From assembly GCA_903884915.1 (NCBI GenBank), contig CAISGS010000011.1, forward strand, positions 1-8,872: a stretch of DNA of 8,872 bases. The letters run 5' to 3'. Positions within the stretch are counted from its first letter, which is position 1. Each line of letters starts with the position of its first letter. Origin of the DNA: an uncultured Caulobacteraceae bacterium. GTDB lineage: Bacteria; Pseudomonadota; Alphaproteobacteria; Caulobacterales; Caulobacteraceae. Below the pieces are notes generated by a model, which saw only the letters and a program-made list of their open reading frames with translations, was not told where the DNA came from and did not search any database. Shown here piece by piece: positions 1 to 5,909 of the stretch. Position numbers and translations under genes: made by a program.

Positions 1-1030
1 GGTTGGTTTGGAAGGCGATCTCGTCGATGACGCCGATGATCTGGGTGATCTGACGTGACGAGGATTCGATCTCGCTCATGGCCGCGACGGCTTGGCTGAC
101 AATCACGCCGGACTGTTCTGCGCCGGTCTTGGCGGAATTGACGGCCCGCTTGGCTTGGATCGCTCCGTCGGAGGAGCGGCGCACAGTGGAGGTGATTTCA
201 CCCAGAGCGGCGGCGGCCTGCTCCAAGCTGGCGGCTTGGTTTTCCGTCCGGCGCGATAGGTCGTCTGACGCCATCGAGATCTCATTGGTCCCGGAGCGGA
301 TCCCGTCCGAAGCCTGACCGATCACCGCCATGGTGTTCTGCAGTTGCTCCATGGCGCCGTTAAAGTCGTCTTGAAGCTTGGTATATTGCGGGGCGAATTT
401 CTGGGTCAGGCGGGTGGTGAGGTCACCGCTCGACAGCTCTGCCAAGGCCTTAGCCAGTGCATCAACCAGCGCGGACTGCTGCTGCTCAGCCTCGGCGAGC
501 GCCGCTTCCTTGGCCTTACGCTCATCATCGAGCGCCTCGATATAGATCGAGATGCTGAAGTCCATATCCAGCATGACGGCCTTGATCAGGGCGACGATCG
601 GGTCAGCCAGATCCGCATCCTTCAGCGGCTTGGTCAGCAGGCCGCCCTTGGGCAGTCGGTCCTTCAAGGTGGCGCGGATCAGCTGTTCGGTGATCAGGGC
701 ATAGCCGCCAATATACCAGCGCGGCTCAAGACCGATGCGGGCGTGGACATGACCGATGGTTCGGACGCTGCGCACATAGTCGTCATTGAAATCGGCCGAA
801 GAGATATTGCCCCAGTGCCGCTGTTGGCGAACACCGGCGCTTTCGATGGCGCGGTCATCGCTGAAGAAGCGCTTCACCTCGGGATATTGCCGAACCTGAC
901 CATAGAACGTCTCGAGTGCGCCCGGTAATGACCGCTCGATGATGGGCTTGATTGACCGCAGGGCCCGGCCACTGGGTTCATCAAGGCGCATGAAGCTCAT
1001 ACGCTGATTGAGGTCATTATTGGTGGTCAT
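1..1030 (-). CDS. Globin-coupled methyl-accepting chemotaxis protein (HemAT-like), 3' part missing
   Basis: Reading the minus strand from the ATG at 1028-1030 gives 343 codons open to the window edge. Residues about 10-165 resemble a protoglobin sensor domain: the stretch H96-A-R-I-G-L followed by P-R-W-Y matches the proximal-heme-histidine region of globin-coupled sensors, so H96 is the likely heme ligand. Residues about 185-240 look like a HAMP-type linker (GDLTTRL at 202-208). From about 245 a methyl-accepting signalling domain begins, and the visible part ends in DEIAFQTN (336-343), the start of the conserved CheA/CheW-binding hairpin tip. No membrane segment is visible, so it is probably a soluble receptor. 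By family, such proteins sense oxygen or redox state and signal through CheA. AGGGG lies about 9 bases before the ATG, and a stop codon occurs upstream before any other in-frame ATG. The C-terminal remainder lies outside the window. Confidence 0.93.
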   Translation of the reverse strand, partial: MTTNNDLNQRMSFMRLDEPSGRALRSIKPIIERSLPGALETFYGQVRQYPEVKRFFSDDRAIESAGVRQQRHWGNISSADFNDDYVRSVRTIGHVHARIGLEPRWYIGGYALITEQLIRATLKDRLPKGGLLTKPLKDADLADPIVALIKAVMLDMDFSISIYIEALDDERKAKEAALAEAEQQQSALVDALAKALAELSSGDLTTRLTQKFAPQYTKLQDDFNGAMEQLQNTMAVIGQASDGIRSGTNEISMASDDLSRRTENQAASLEQAAAALGEITSTVRRSSDGAIQAKRAVNSAKTGAEQSGVIVSQAVAAMSEIESSSRQITQIIGVIDEIAFQTN

Positions 1031-1473
1031 GGCGAAGGCCCCTGGTTCCCAGCATGGCTGGCGACATCACGGTCGATTGTCAGTGATATCGTTTGGTTGA
1101 TTAAAACTCAGTAAATCCAACATATTAGAAAGTTTTTAATTACGATCTTAGAAAGTCAGGATGAAAATAATCGGCAATTCTCGTAGAAAATTAATTCAAT
1201 AAATGCGTTGTCCAACCGTGAATTTTTTGAATTTTTTCGGATAAATGATATATAGTTACAAATTATATATAATTTTTTCCGCGGTTTTTATATATTTAGA
1301 CGATTATATATAAGAGTGTGATCCGATATGATATTTGGTCACTCTCAGGACGGATTGGGTGTGATCATTTTCTGCTATTGATTGGCGTCTGATTGGCCGA
1401 AAGGGGCGACCGGCTTTCGCCGCGCCGCCCCCAAAGTGCAAATCAGGGTTACCGATTCACCTGCCGGCTGCCC
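1031..1473. other. Gene-free spacer with an AT-rich core, upstream of the chemoreceptor
   Basis: No convincing gene lies between the flagellin stop and the chemoreceptor start. The core, about 1081-1345, is very AT-rich against the GC-rich genes on both sides. It holds a perfect 14-base palindrome (1261-1274), two tandem copies of GAATTTTTT (1220-1237), a third AATTTTTT (1271-1278), and further runs of T at 1127-1131 and 1285-1289. Since both flanking genes read leftward, this is the promoter side of the chemoreceptor and the downstream side of the flagellin. I could not fix a promoter: no good match to the Caulobacter housekeeping -10 was seen on the minus strand. Confidence 0.6.
1403..1431 (-). 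terminator. Candidate terminator hairpin downstream of flagellin
   Basis: GGGGCG (1403-1408) and CGGC (1411-1414) pair with GCCG (1419-1422) and CGCCCC (1426-1431) around a TTTC loop, with a small internal bulge. It lies 43 bases past the flagellin stop. On the minus strand the stem is followed only by TTTCGG, not a proper U-tract, so it may act as an mRNA 3' end or a weak terminator. Confidence 0.45.
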
Positions 1474-2313
1474 CTACTTGAAAAGACTTAGCATCATCTG
1501 CGTCGACGAGTTCGCGATCGCTAGGGCTTGGACTCCGAGCTGTTGGCGTGTTTGTAGCGATTGGATCTTAGCACTTTCCTTCGCCAGGTCGGCATCCACC
1601 AGGTTGCCGATACCGTTATCGATGCTGTCTTGCAGCTTGTTGATGAAGGTAAGGTGCATGTCCAATGCCTTTGATCCGGTACCCAGCTTGGCCAAGGCCG
1701 TGCTGACCTTGCCGATGGCGTCGTTGACCGTGGAAATCATGGTCTGAGCGCCTGAGGCGGTGTTGGTTGCAAAGCTTGCCGTGCTGGTGATTCCGGTGAG
1801 GATAGCACTCCCCAATGCCAACGATTGGGCCGAAACGGTCAGTTTGTTGGTCCCTGAAGCATTGGCGAGGGCATAGATGCTGGCGCCACCGGTCTTGATC
1901 ATGTTGGAGCCGTTAAACTCGGCGTTGGCAACGGTCTTGCCGATTTGATCGCGAAGGGCCTTAAAGTCCACATTCAAGGACTCGCGGCTGGCTGTATCTA
2001 GCGTCGTATCAGAAGCGGCGAGGGCCTTTGCCTTCATCTGCAGGAGAAGATCTGAAATCGACCCCGCCGCGGCCATCGCCACGTCAATGGTCGATTGTCC
2101 GCGCTGCAAAGAGTCGCGGACAGCGTCCAAGGACTTTGAGTTAGCGCGCATCGATTGAGCGATGGCCCAAGTCGACCCATTGTCTTTCGCGGTGTCAACT
2201 TTACGACCGGTGGAGATACGATTTTGGCTAAGGGCAAGATCTGCGCCCGTGGCGTTCAGATTTTGCAGGGCAATCATTGCTTGCCCGTTCGTATTGACGC
2301 TGTTCAGCGACAT
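1474..2313 (-). CDS. Flagellin, Caulobacter FljK-like short type
   Basis: This 279-residue protein is a structural subunit of the flagellar filament, exported by the flagellar type III system. The N-terminus (LNSVNTNGQAMIALQNLN, from residue 3) and the C-terminus (LQTRQQLGVQALAIANSS, 253-270) are the conserved helices that form the D0/D1 core. The middle, about residues 130-215, is short and rich in Ser, Thr and Ala, so a large outer domain is missing, as in the roughly 270-residue flagellins of Caulobacter. It resembles Caulobacter FljK as I remember it, but that group has several close paralogues, so no symbol is given. There are no cysteines. The start is supported by AAGGA about 8 bases before the ATG. 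Only one flagellin copy is visible, and the flaF/flbT genes often found next to flagellins are not in the window. Confidence 0.95.
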   Translation of the reverse strand: MSLNSVNTNGQAMIALQNLNATGADLALSQNRISTGRKVDTAKDNGSTWAIAQSMRANSKSLDAVRDSLQRGQSTIDVAMAAAGSISDLLLQMKAKALAASDTTLDTASRESLNVDFKALRDQIGKTVANAEFNGSNMIKTGGASIYALANASGTNKLTVSAQSLALGSAILTGITSTASFATNTASGAQTMISTVNDAIGKVSTALAKLGTGSKALDMHLTFINKLQDSIDNGIGNLVDADLAKESAKIQSLQTRQQLGVQALAIANSSTQMMLSLFK

Positions 2314-2335
2314 GACGATATTCCTTCTTCGAGGT

Positions 2336-2371
2336 GTCCGGGCTCATTTTAAGTCCGGGGGCATTTTGCCC
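2336..2371 (-). promoter_or_regulatory. Flagellin leader: imperfect tandem repeat plus small hairpin
   Basis: On the plus strand a 15-base unit at 2336-2350 (GTCCGGGCTCATTTT) recurs at 2353-2367 (GTCCGGGGGCATTTT) with 13 of 15 identical and a period of 17. Overlapping the second copy, GGGCA (2359-2363) and TGCCC (2367-2371) form a perfect 5-bp stem with a 3-base loop. All of it lies 23-58 bases upstream of the flagellin ATG, probably within the mRNA leader. In Caulobacter the 5' leader of fljK mRNA is known to be bound by the regulator FlbT; a similar role here is inference. Confidence 0.45.
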
Positions 2372-2422
2372 TATGGCAGGAGCAGAAGTTCAACTCGAGA
2401 GTTATCACTACCGTCCAGTACC

Positions 2423-2446
2423 TCGATGGCTATCACAAGCTATCGA
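2423..2446. promoter_or_regulatory. 24-base inverted repeat upstream of flagellin
   Basis: TCGATGGCT (2423-2431) pairs with AGCTATCGA (2438-2446) around a 6-base gap: 8 Watson-Crick pairs and one G-T. The centre is about 120 bases upstream of the flagellin start and just after the stop of the upstream gene. It could be an operator or enhancer site for the flagellin or the 3' hairpin of the upstream transcript. No U-tract follows on the minus strand. Confidence 0.4.
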
Positions 2447-2464
2447 AACTGCGCAAGCCTTAAA

Positions 2465-3154
2465 TTATGATTTTTTGCAAAAAAGTTTGAGGTCACTGAC
2501 CTTGTGAATTTCGACCCAAGACAGCTCATCCTCGTCGGCATTGGTATAGCTATAGACCACCAAGACGTCGGATCGGCCGGGGTATGACACTCGGTATATC
2601 TGATTGAAACTAAACATATCTCCGACCCGGCACTGGAGGCGCGGCTTTAGGTCAGCGCTGGCAAAAACCTGTTCGGCGGTAAACAGGCATCCCGAATAGA
2701 AGATGCCAAAACAGCCCTTTCCGGGCATGCCGGGAGAAATTTCGATCCACCGGGGTCCAAGGGACATGGGCTGGTCGGTTATCAGTTTCAGCGTCCAACC
2801 CGTCTCGCGCCGCCGCCGTCTCAGGGCCACAGGCGCAGTGCCTTGGGTGTGAATCCGGGCCAAGGCTTGGCGCATAAAGTCGCCCTGTTGGGTGCGGCCG
2901 GGCTTGTCGGACAGCCAGATGACCGAGGATTGAAGCTCTGGCTCCCAGTCAAAGCGGGTTCCCGACTTCGGCATGAGGTCGACAATGAGGTCCGACATCT
3001 CAACAGCGGGCTGATGGGTCAGGAGGGGCCTTTGCAGCCGGGCAATATGGTCTTTTAGCCCGTGAGACGGCGCGGCTAAGGCGGGCACCGCTGGCAGACC
3101 CGCCATAAGGATCAACAGTGACCCCAGCAGAGAGGCGCCAAGACGACCGCTCAC
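2465..3154 (-). CDS. Exported protein of unknown function with four cysteines
   Basis: I do not recognise this 229-residue protein. Residues 1-27 look like a Sec signal peptide: one Arg near the start, a hydrophobic stretch LLGSLLILMAGL (9-20), then a likely cleavage after PALA (24-27). The mature protein would be periplasmic or secreted. It contains four cysteines (C148, C156, C175, C226), enough for two disulfides, a run of five arginines (112-116), and a C-terminal half with many aromatic and beta-prone residues (for example VLVVYSY, 197-203). No membrane segment follows the signal peptide. The first plausible start is GTG at 3152-3154, with only a weak AGAAG upstream; no in-frame ATG precedes it. 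It lies 71 bases after tRNA-Gly on the same strand with no evident terminator, so shared transcription is possible. Its stop is 151 bases before the flagellin start. A link to motility would rest on position alone. Confidence 0.7.
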   Translation of the reverse strand: MSGRLGASLLGSLLILMAGLPAVPALAAPSHGLKDHIARLQRPLLTHQPAVEMSDLIVDLMPKSGTRFDWEPELQSSVIWLSDKPGRTQQGDFMRQALARIHTQGTAPVALRRRRRETGWTLKLITDQPMSLGPRWIEISPGMPGKGCFGIFYSGCLFTAEQVFASADLKPRLQCRVGDMFSFNQIYRVSYPGRSDVLVVYSYTNADEDELSWVEIHKVSDLKLFCKKS

Positions 3155-3225
3155 GGCATTTGCTTCTGAAACGGCATTACGGGATTGCGCAAATCGCCCT
3201 TCAGCTTGGCTAGGTCCGGTGGTGT

Positions 3226-3299
3226 TGGAGCGGGCAGAGGGAATCGAACCCTCACGACAAGCTTGGGAAGCTCGCAGGCTACCACTACATCATGCCCGC
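3226..3299 (-). tRNA. tRNA-Gly (anticodon CCC)
   Basis: The acceptor stem pairs perfectly (GCGGGCA with TGCCCGC; plus-strand 3293-3299 and 3230-3236). The T arm is GAGGG-TTCGATT-CCCTC. The anticodon stem CGAGC/GCTTG has one G-U pair and encloses the loop TTCCCAA, placing anticodon CCC at 3265-3267, which reads GGG glycine codons. The discriminator base is T, and the 3' CCA is encoded (3226-3228). The D arm contains the usual AGTGGTA. Its promoter lies directly upstream at 3309-3337. Confidence 0.96.
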
Positions 3300-3308
3300 C
3301 TAAGATCT

Positions 3309-3337
3309 GTTCTAGACAATCCCATCTTGCTTGTCAG
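3309..3337 (-). promoter_or_regulatory. Housekeeping sigma promoter for tRNA-Gly
   Basis: On the minus strand, CTGACAA (3331-3337) and TCTAGAAC (3309-3316) are separated by 14 bases. The Caulobacter housekeeping consensus is TTGACGS, 10-14 bases, GCTANAWC. The -10 here matches all but the first specified base and the -35 matches four of seven. The -10 ends 10 bases before the tRNA 5' end, a fitting distance for a stable-RNA promoter with almost no leader. Confidence 0.6.
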
Positions 3338-3349
3338 CAACCGGTTTTG

Positions 3350-3378
3350 TTGACGAGACGATCTGTCCAGCGCACGAT
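3350..3378 (+). promoter_or_regulatory. Possible promoter for the HD-domain gene
   Basis: TTGACGA at 3350-3356 matches the Caulobacter -35 (TTGACGS) at six of seven positions and lies about 55 bases upstream of the start codon. No convincing -10 follows: CACGAT at 3373-3378 keeps only three bases of TATAAT. It is divergent from the tRNA promoter. The call rests mainly on the -35. Confidence 0.3.
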
Positions 3379-3408
3379 TGGAAAAAATGCACACCAAGGA
3401 GACGCCCC

Positions 3409-4005
3409 ATGGCTGACGGCCATTCCCCCTCGACTGAATCTGCCAAGTTCCATGCCATGACCGAAGGCACGGCTGACGATTGGAACATCATCGGCAAGGC
3501 CATGGCCCCCTTCGTCAAGGACCTGCCCAATCGGGTCCTGTCGCACCTGAAAATGCTCGACGGCGACTGCGGCGGTTTCGCTGTCGACCGACTGGAGCAC
3601 AGCCTGCAAACCGCGACCCGCGCCTTTAAGGACGGCCGCGACGAGGAATATGTTGTCTGCGCCCTGCTGCACGATATGGGCGACATTCTTGGTCCTCGGA
3701 ACCATGCCGACATTGGTGCAGCTATCCTCAAGCCCTTTGTCAGCGAGCAGAACCATTGGATGGTCGAGCAGCATGGCATTTTCCAGGGCTATTATTTCTT
3801 CCACTATATCGGCCTAGACCGTGAGGCCCGCGAACAGCATCGCGGCCATCCGGCCTTTGAGCACACCGCGCAGTTCTGTCACCTTTATGATCAGGCCGCC
3901 TTTGATCCGGCCTATGAGAGCATGCCCCTCAGCGCCTTCGAGCCGATGGTTCATCGGGTGTTTTCGACCGTAAAGCGCTCGATCTACGTCAAGTCTGAGG
4001 CTTAA
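3409..4005 (+). CDS. HD-domain metal-dependent protein, PhnZ/MIOX-like group (predicted HD phosphohydrolase)
   Basis: The protein has 198 residues with the ATG at 3409, chosen because AAGGAGA lies 6 bases before it; the frame is open further upstream but has no such signal. The HD-type metal ligands can be read in order: H64 (RLEHSLQTA), H88-D89 (ALLHDMGD), H99 (RNHADIG), H122 (EQHG) and D161 (LYDQ). This matches the six-ligand pattern of the PhnZ and myo-inositol oxygenase branch, where two iron atoms are bound; the spacing of 24 between the first His and the HD pair is as I remember for PhnZ. The residues just before H64 do not show the Tyr/Glu pair used by PhnZ in substrate binding, so its substrate is not expected to be the same. 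Similar small proteins are common in alphaproteobacteria and are usually labelled predicted HD phosphohydrolases (COG4341). No signal peptide or membrane segment is visible, so it should be cytoplasmic. Substrate and reaction are unknown. Confidence 0.85.
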   Translation: MADGHSPSTESAKFHAMTEGTADDWNIIGKAMAPFVKDLPNRVLSHLKMLDGDCGGFAVDRLEHSLQTATRAFKDGRDEEYVVCALLHDMGDILGPRNHADIGAAILKPFVSEQNHWMVEQHGIFQGYYFFHYIGLDREAREQHRGHPAFEHTAQFCHLYDQAAFDPAYESMPLSAFEPMVHRVFSTVKRSIYVKSEA

Positions 4006-4041
4006 AATCAGGCTCAGCCGCTAAAGCGGACGCCTAAGCCT
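3998..4041 (+). terminator. Nested inverted repeat at the end of the HD-domain gene
   Basis: AGGCTTA (3998-4004), which includes most of the stop codon, is complementary to TAAGCCT (4035-4041). Between them CCGC (4018-4021) pairs with GCGG (4026-4029) around TAAA. No T-run follows, so termination is uncertain; it may instead stabilise the 3' end of the message. Confidence 0.3.
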
Positions 4042-4119
4042 TGCGAAGCAGGCCGGTTCGGGGCAATCCCGATCCGGCAACGCTCGGCGCTGACACAGAT
4101 ATCAATTCGAGGACTGGAT

Positions 4120-5049
4120 ATGGCGCTGCAAACCTTCGTCAATACCTTTGCCGGTAACCCGCTCAATCGGGTCAGCGACCGACGTACCGACGAGGCGTGG
4201 TTGGCCGAAAAGCTGGCCGATCCCAGTTCCTTGGCGGTCGCCATCTGGAACGGTAAGCCTCTGGTTGAGAATGGCGCCGCGCCCAAGAGCGTGCAGATCG
4301 CTTATCTGCGCGCCAGCTTGGCCGGGGAATTGGCCGGTGGCCAAGAGCGCCTCGCCTTTATGGGCCTTTGGAAAGAGACCGCCGTCTTTGCCGTCGACCT
4401 AGAAGGCGGCGCTGATCCGGCAGAAGGGCCATTGAATGGTCTGGGCCGGTTCGAAGATCTGCGCGCCGTCGCCCCGCGTCTGCCCGCCACCGATGCCGCG
4501 ATCCTATCGACGGCCAAGAGCCTGTTTGAATGGCGCCGTCGTCATAAGTTCTGCTCCGCCTGCGGTCAGCCCAGCGAAGTGCGCGAAGGCGGCTGGAAGC
4601 GGGCCTGCCCCTCCTGCAAGGGCGAGCATTTCCCGCGCACGGACCCTGTCGTCATCATGCTGCCGGTCTTTGGCGAGCGCTGCCTCCTGGGCCGCCAAGC
4701 CATCTGGCCCAAGGGCATGTTCTCGGCGCTGGCAGGCTTTTTGGAGCCCGGCGAATCGATTGAAGAGGCCTGCGCCCGCGAGGTCATGGAAGAGTCGGGT
4801 CTAACCGCCCTGTCGGTGCGTTATCACTCCACTCAGCCCTGGCCCTATCCCTCCAGCCTGATGATCGGCCTGATCGCCGAGGTCAGCGATGATGAGGCCA
4901 CGCCCGATCAGACTGAGCTGGAAGAGGTGCGCTGGTTCAGCCGTGATGAGGCCGCTGCCCTGCTCAAGGGGGAACTGCCCGGCGTCTTCGCCCCGCCCCC
5001 TCTGGCCATTGCCCATACGATCTTGAAGGCGTGGGTGGAGGGTTTTTAA
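4120..5049 (+). CDS. nudC: NAD(H) pyrophosphatase, NudC-type Nudix hydrolase
   Basis: The 309-residue protein has the three-part NudC layout: an N-terminal domain (about 1-135), a zinc ribbon with C145, C148, C163 and C166, and a Nudix domain starting near FPRTDPVVIM (171-180). The Nudix box runs from G206 to L228 and contains the expected E212, R220-E221 and E224-E225, which bind catalytic Mg2+. QPWPYP (239-244) is the family signature that separates NAD(H) pyrophosphatases from other Nudix enzymes. By family it splits NAD(H) into NMN(H) and AMP and can remove NAD caps from RNA 5' ends. Nothing suggests export. GAGGA lies about 6 bases before the ATG. It follows the HD gene by 114 bases on the same strand, so the two may be co-transcribed. 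Its TAA overlaps the stop of convergent pheA. Confidence 0.95.
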   Translation: MALQTFVNTFAGNPLNRVSDRRTDEAWLAEKLADPSSLAVAIWNGKPLVENGAAPKSVQIAYLRASLAGELAGGQERLAFMGLWKETAVFAVDLEGGADPAEGPLNGLGRFEDLRAVAPRLPATDAAILSTAKSLFEWRRRHKFCSACGQPSEVREGGWKRACPSCKGEHFPRTDPVVIMLPVFGERCLLGRQAIWPKGMFSALAGFLEPGESIEEACAREVMEESGLTALSVRYHSTQPWPYPSSLMIGLIAEVSDDEATPDQTELEEVRWFSRDEAAALLKGELPGVFAPPPLAIAHTILKAWVEGF

Positions 5050-5894
5050 ACCCTGTCGCGGAAGGGGTCGGCGGGATAGACGCCCAAGACCTCAAACCGG
5101 TCGGTGAAGAAGCCCAACTCTTCAAAGGCTAGGCCCATGGCGGCATCTTCGGGACGGCCATCGACCTCGGCATAGAACATGGTGGCGGTGAAGGCCCCGT
5201 CCTCCATATAGCTTTCCAGCTTGCTCATATTGACGCCGTTGGTCGCAAAGCCGCCCAGCGCCTTGTAGAGGGCGGCGGGAAGGTTACGCACGCGGAAGAC
5301 AAAGCTGGTGACGCAGCGCTCGGTGCTCTTGGGCGCGGGCGGCGCAGGATCGGCCGTCATGACCAAGAAGCGGGTGGTATTGTGGGCGGCGTCCTCAATA
5401 TCCTGTTGCAGAATATCCAGACCATAGAGGTCCGCCGCCATGCGCGAGGCAATGGCCGCTTGGGTCGTGTCAGGATTGGCCGCCAAGAACCGGGCCGCGC
5501 CTGCCGTATCGCCAACAATATGGGCCGTCAGTCCGTGGGCCTTGATCACCTTGCGACATTGGGCCAGAGCCATCACGTGGCTGGAGACCTCGCGTACCTG
5601 CGCCAAGCTCACGCCGCGATTGGCCAGCAATTGGTGGTGAATGGGCATGAACCGCTCACCGATGATCTTTAGCCCCGATGAGGGCAGGAGGTGATGGACA
5701 TCGGCCACGCGCCCGGCCACCGAATTTTCAACCGGGATCATGGCCAGCGCGCAGGCCCCGCTGCGCACCGCCTCGAAGGCCTCGTCAAAGGTCGGGCAGG
5801 GCACGGCCTCATGGCTCGGAAAATGCAGCGAGCAGGCTTCGTGGCTATTGGCGCCGAGTTCACCCTGAAAGGCGATTTTTGGAAGGGACGTCAT
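5046..5894 (-). CDS. pheA: Prephenate dehydratase with C-terminal ACT domain
   Basis: This 282-residue enzyme converts prephenate to phenylpyruvate, the committed step to phenylalanine. The catalytic domain (about 1-180) opens with IAFQGELGANS (7-17), contains IPVENS (53-58), and closes with the signature HNTTRF containing the catalytic Thr. The C-terminal ACT domain (about 195-275) carries GVNMSKLESYM, equivalent to the phenylalanine-binding ESRP region, so feedback inhibition by phenylalanine is expected. There is no chorismate mutase domain, so this is the single-function form usual in alphaproteobacteria rather than the fused E. coli type. It starts 15 bases after the kdsB stop on the same strand, which points to a kdsB-pheA operon. 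GGATC about 10 bases before the ATG is a weak ribosome site. Its stop overlaps that of convergent nudC by 4 bases. Confidence 0.96.
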   Translation of the reverse strand: MTSLPKIAFQGELGANSHEACSLHFPSHEAVPCPTFDEAFEAVRSGACALAMIPVENSVAGRVADVHHLLPSSGLKIIGERFMPIHHQLLANRGVSLAQVREVSSHVMALAQCRKVIKAHGLTAHIVGDTAGAARFLAANPDTTQAAIASRMAADLYGLDILQQDIEDAAHNTTRFLVMTADPAPPAPKSTERCVTSFVFRVRNLPAALYKALGGFATNGVNMSKLESYMEDGAFTATMFYAEVDGRPEDAAMGLAFEELGFFTDRFEVLGVYPADPFRDRV

Positions 5895-5909
5895 GGGCGA
5901 CTGATCCGG

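Noticed and set aside
344..928. Open frame of 194 codons on the plus strand
   Set aside because: It runs antisense to the chemoreceptor, whose globin and signalling motifs are clear. It has no recognisable motif and is a by-product of GC-rich codon use.
1161..1202. Short frame of 13 codons in the AT-rich spacer, after AGG
   Set aside because: The AGG touches the ATG, so it cannot serve as a ribosome site, and the peptide is too short to support without conservation data.
1314..1344. Inverted repeat GAGTG / CACTC in the AT-rich spacer
   Set aside because: Only five bases pair across a gap of 21, which is expected by chance in a region of this size.
2444..2470. Sigma-28 type promoter for the flagellin
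   Set aside because: A TTAA and a CGATA occur in order, but the gap is about three bases too short and the -10 match is poor.
3155..3299. Possible attachment site for an integrated element at tRNA-Gly
   Set aside because: The tRNA 3' end has no repeated copy in the window, and there is no integrase or other mobile gene nearby.
3331..3408. Longer N-terminus for the HD-domain protein
   Set aside because: The frame is open to an ATG at 3331, but the strong AAGGAGA sits before the ATG at 3409. The extra residues would also cover the probable promoter.
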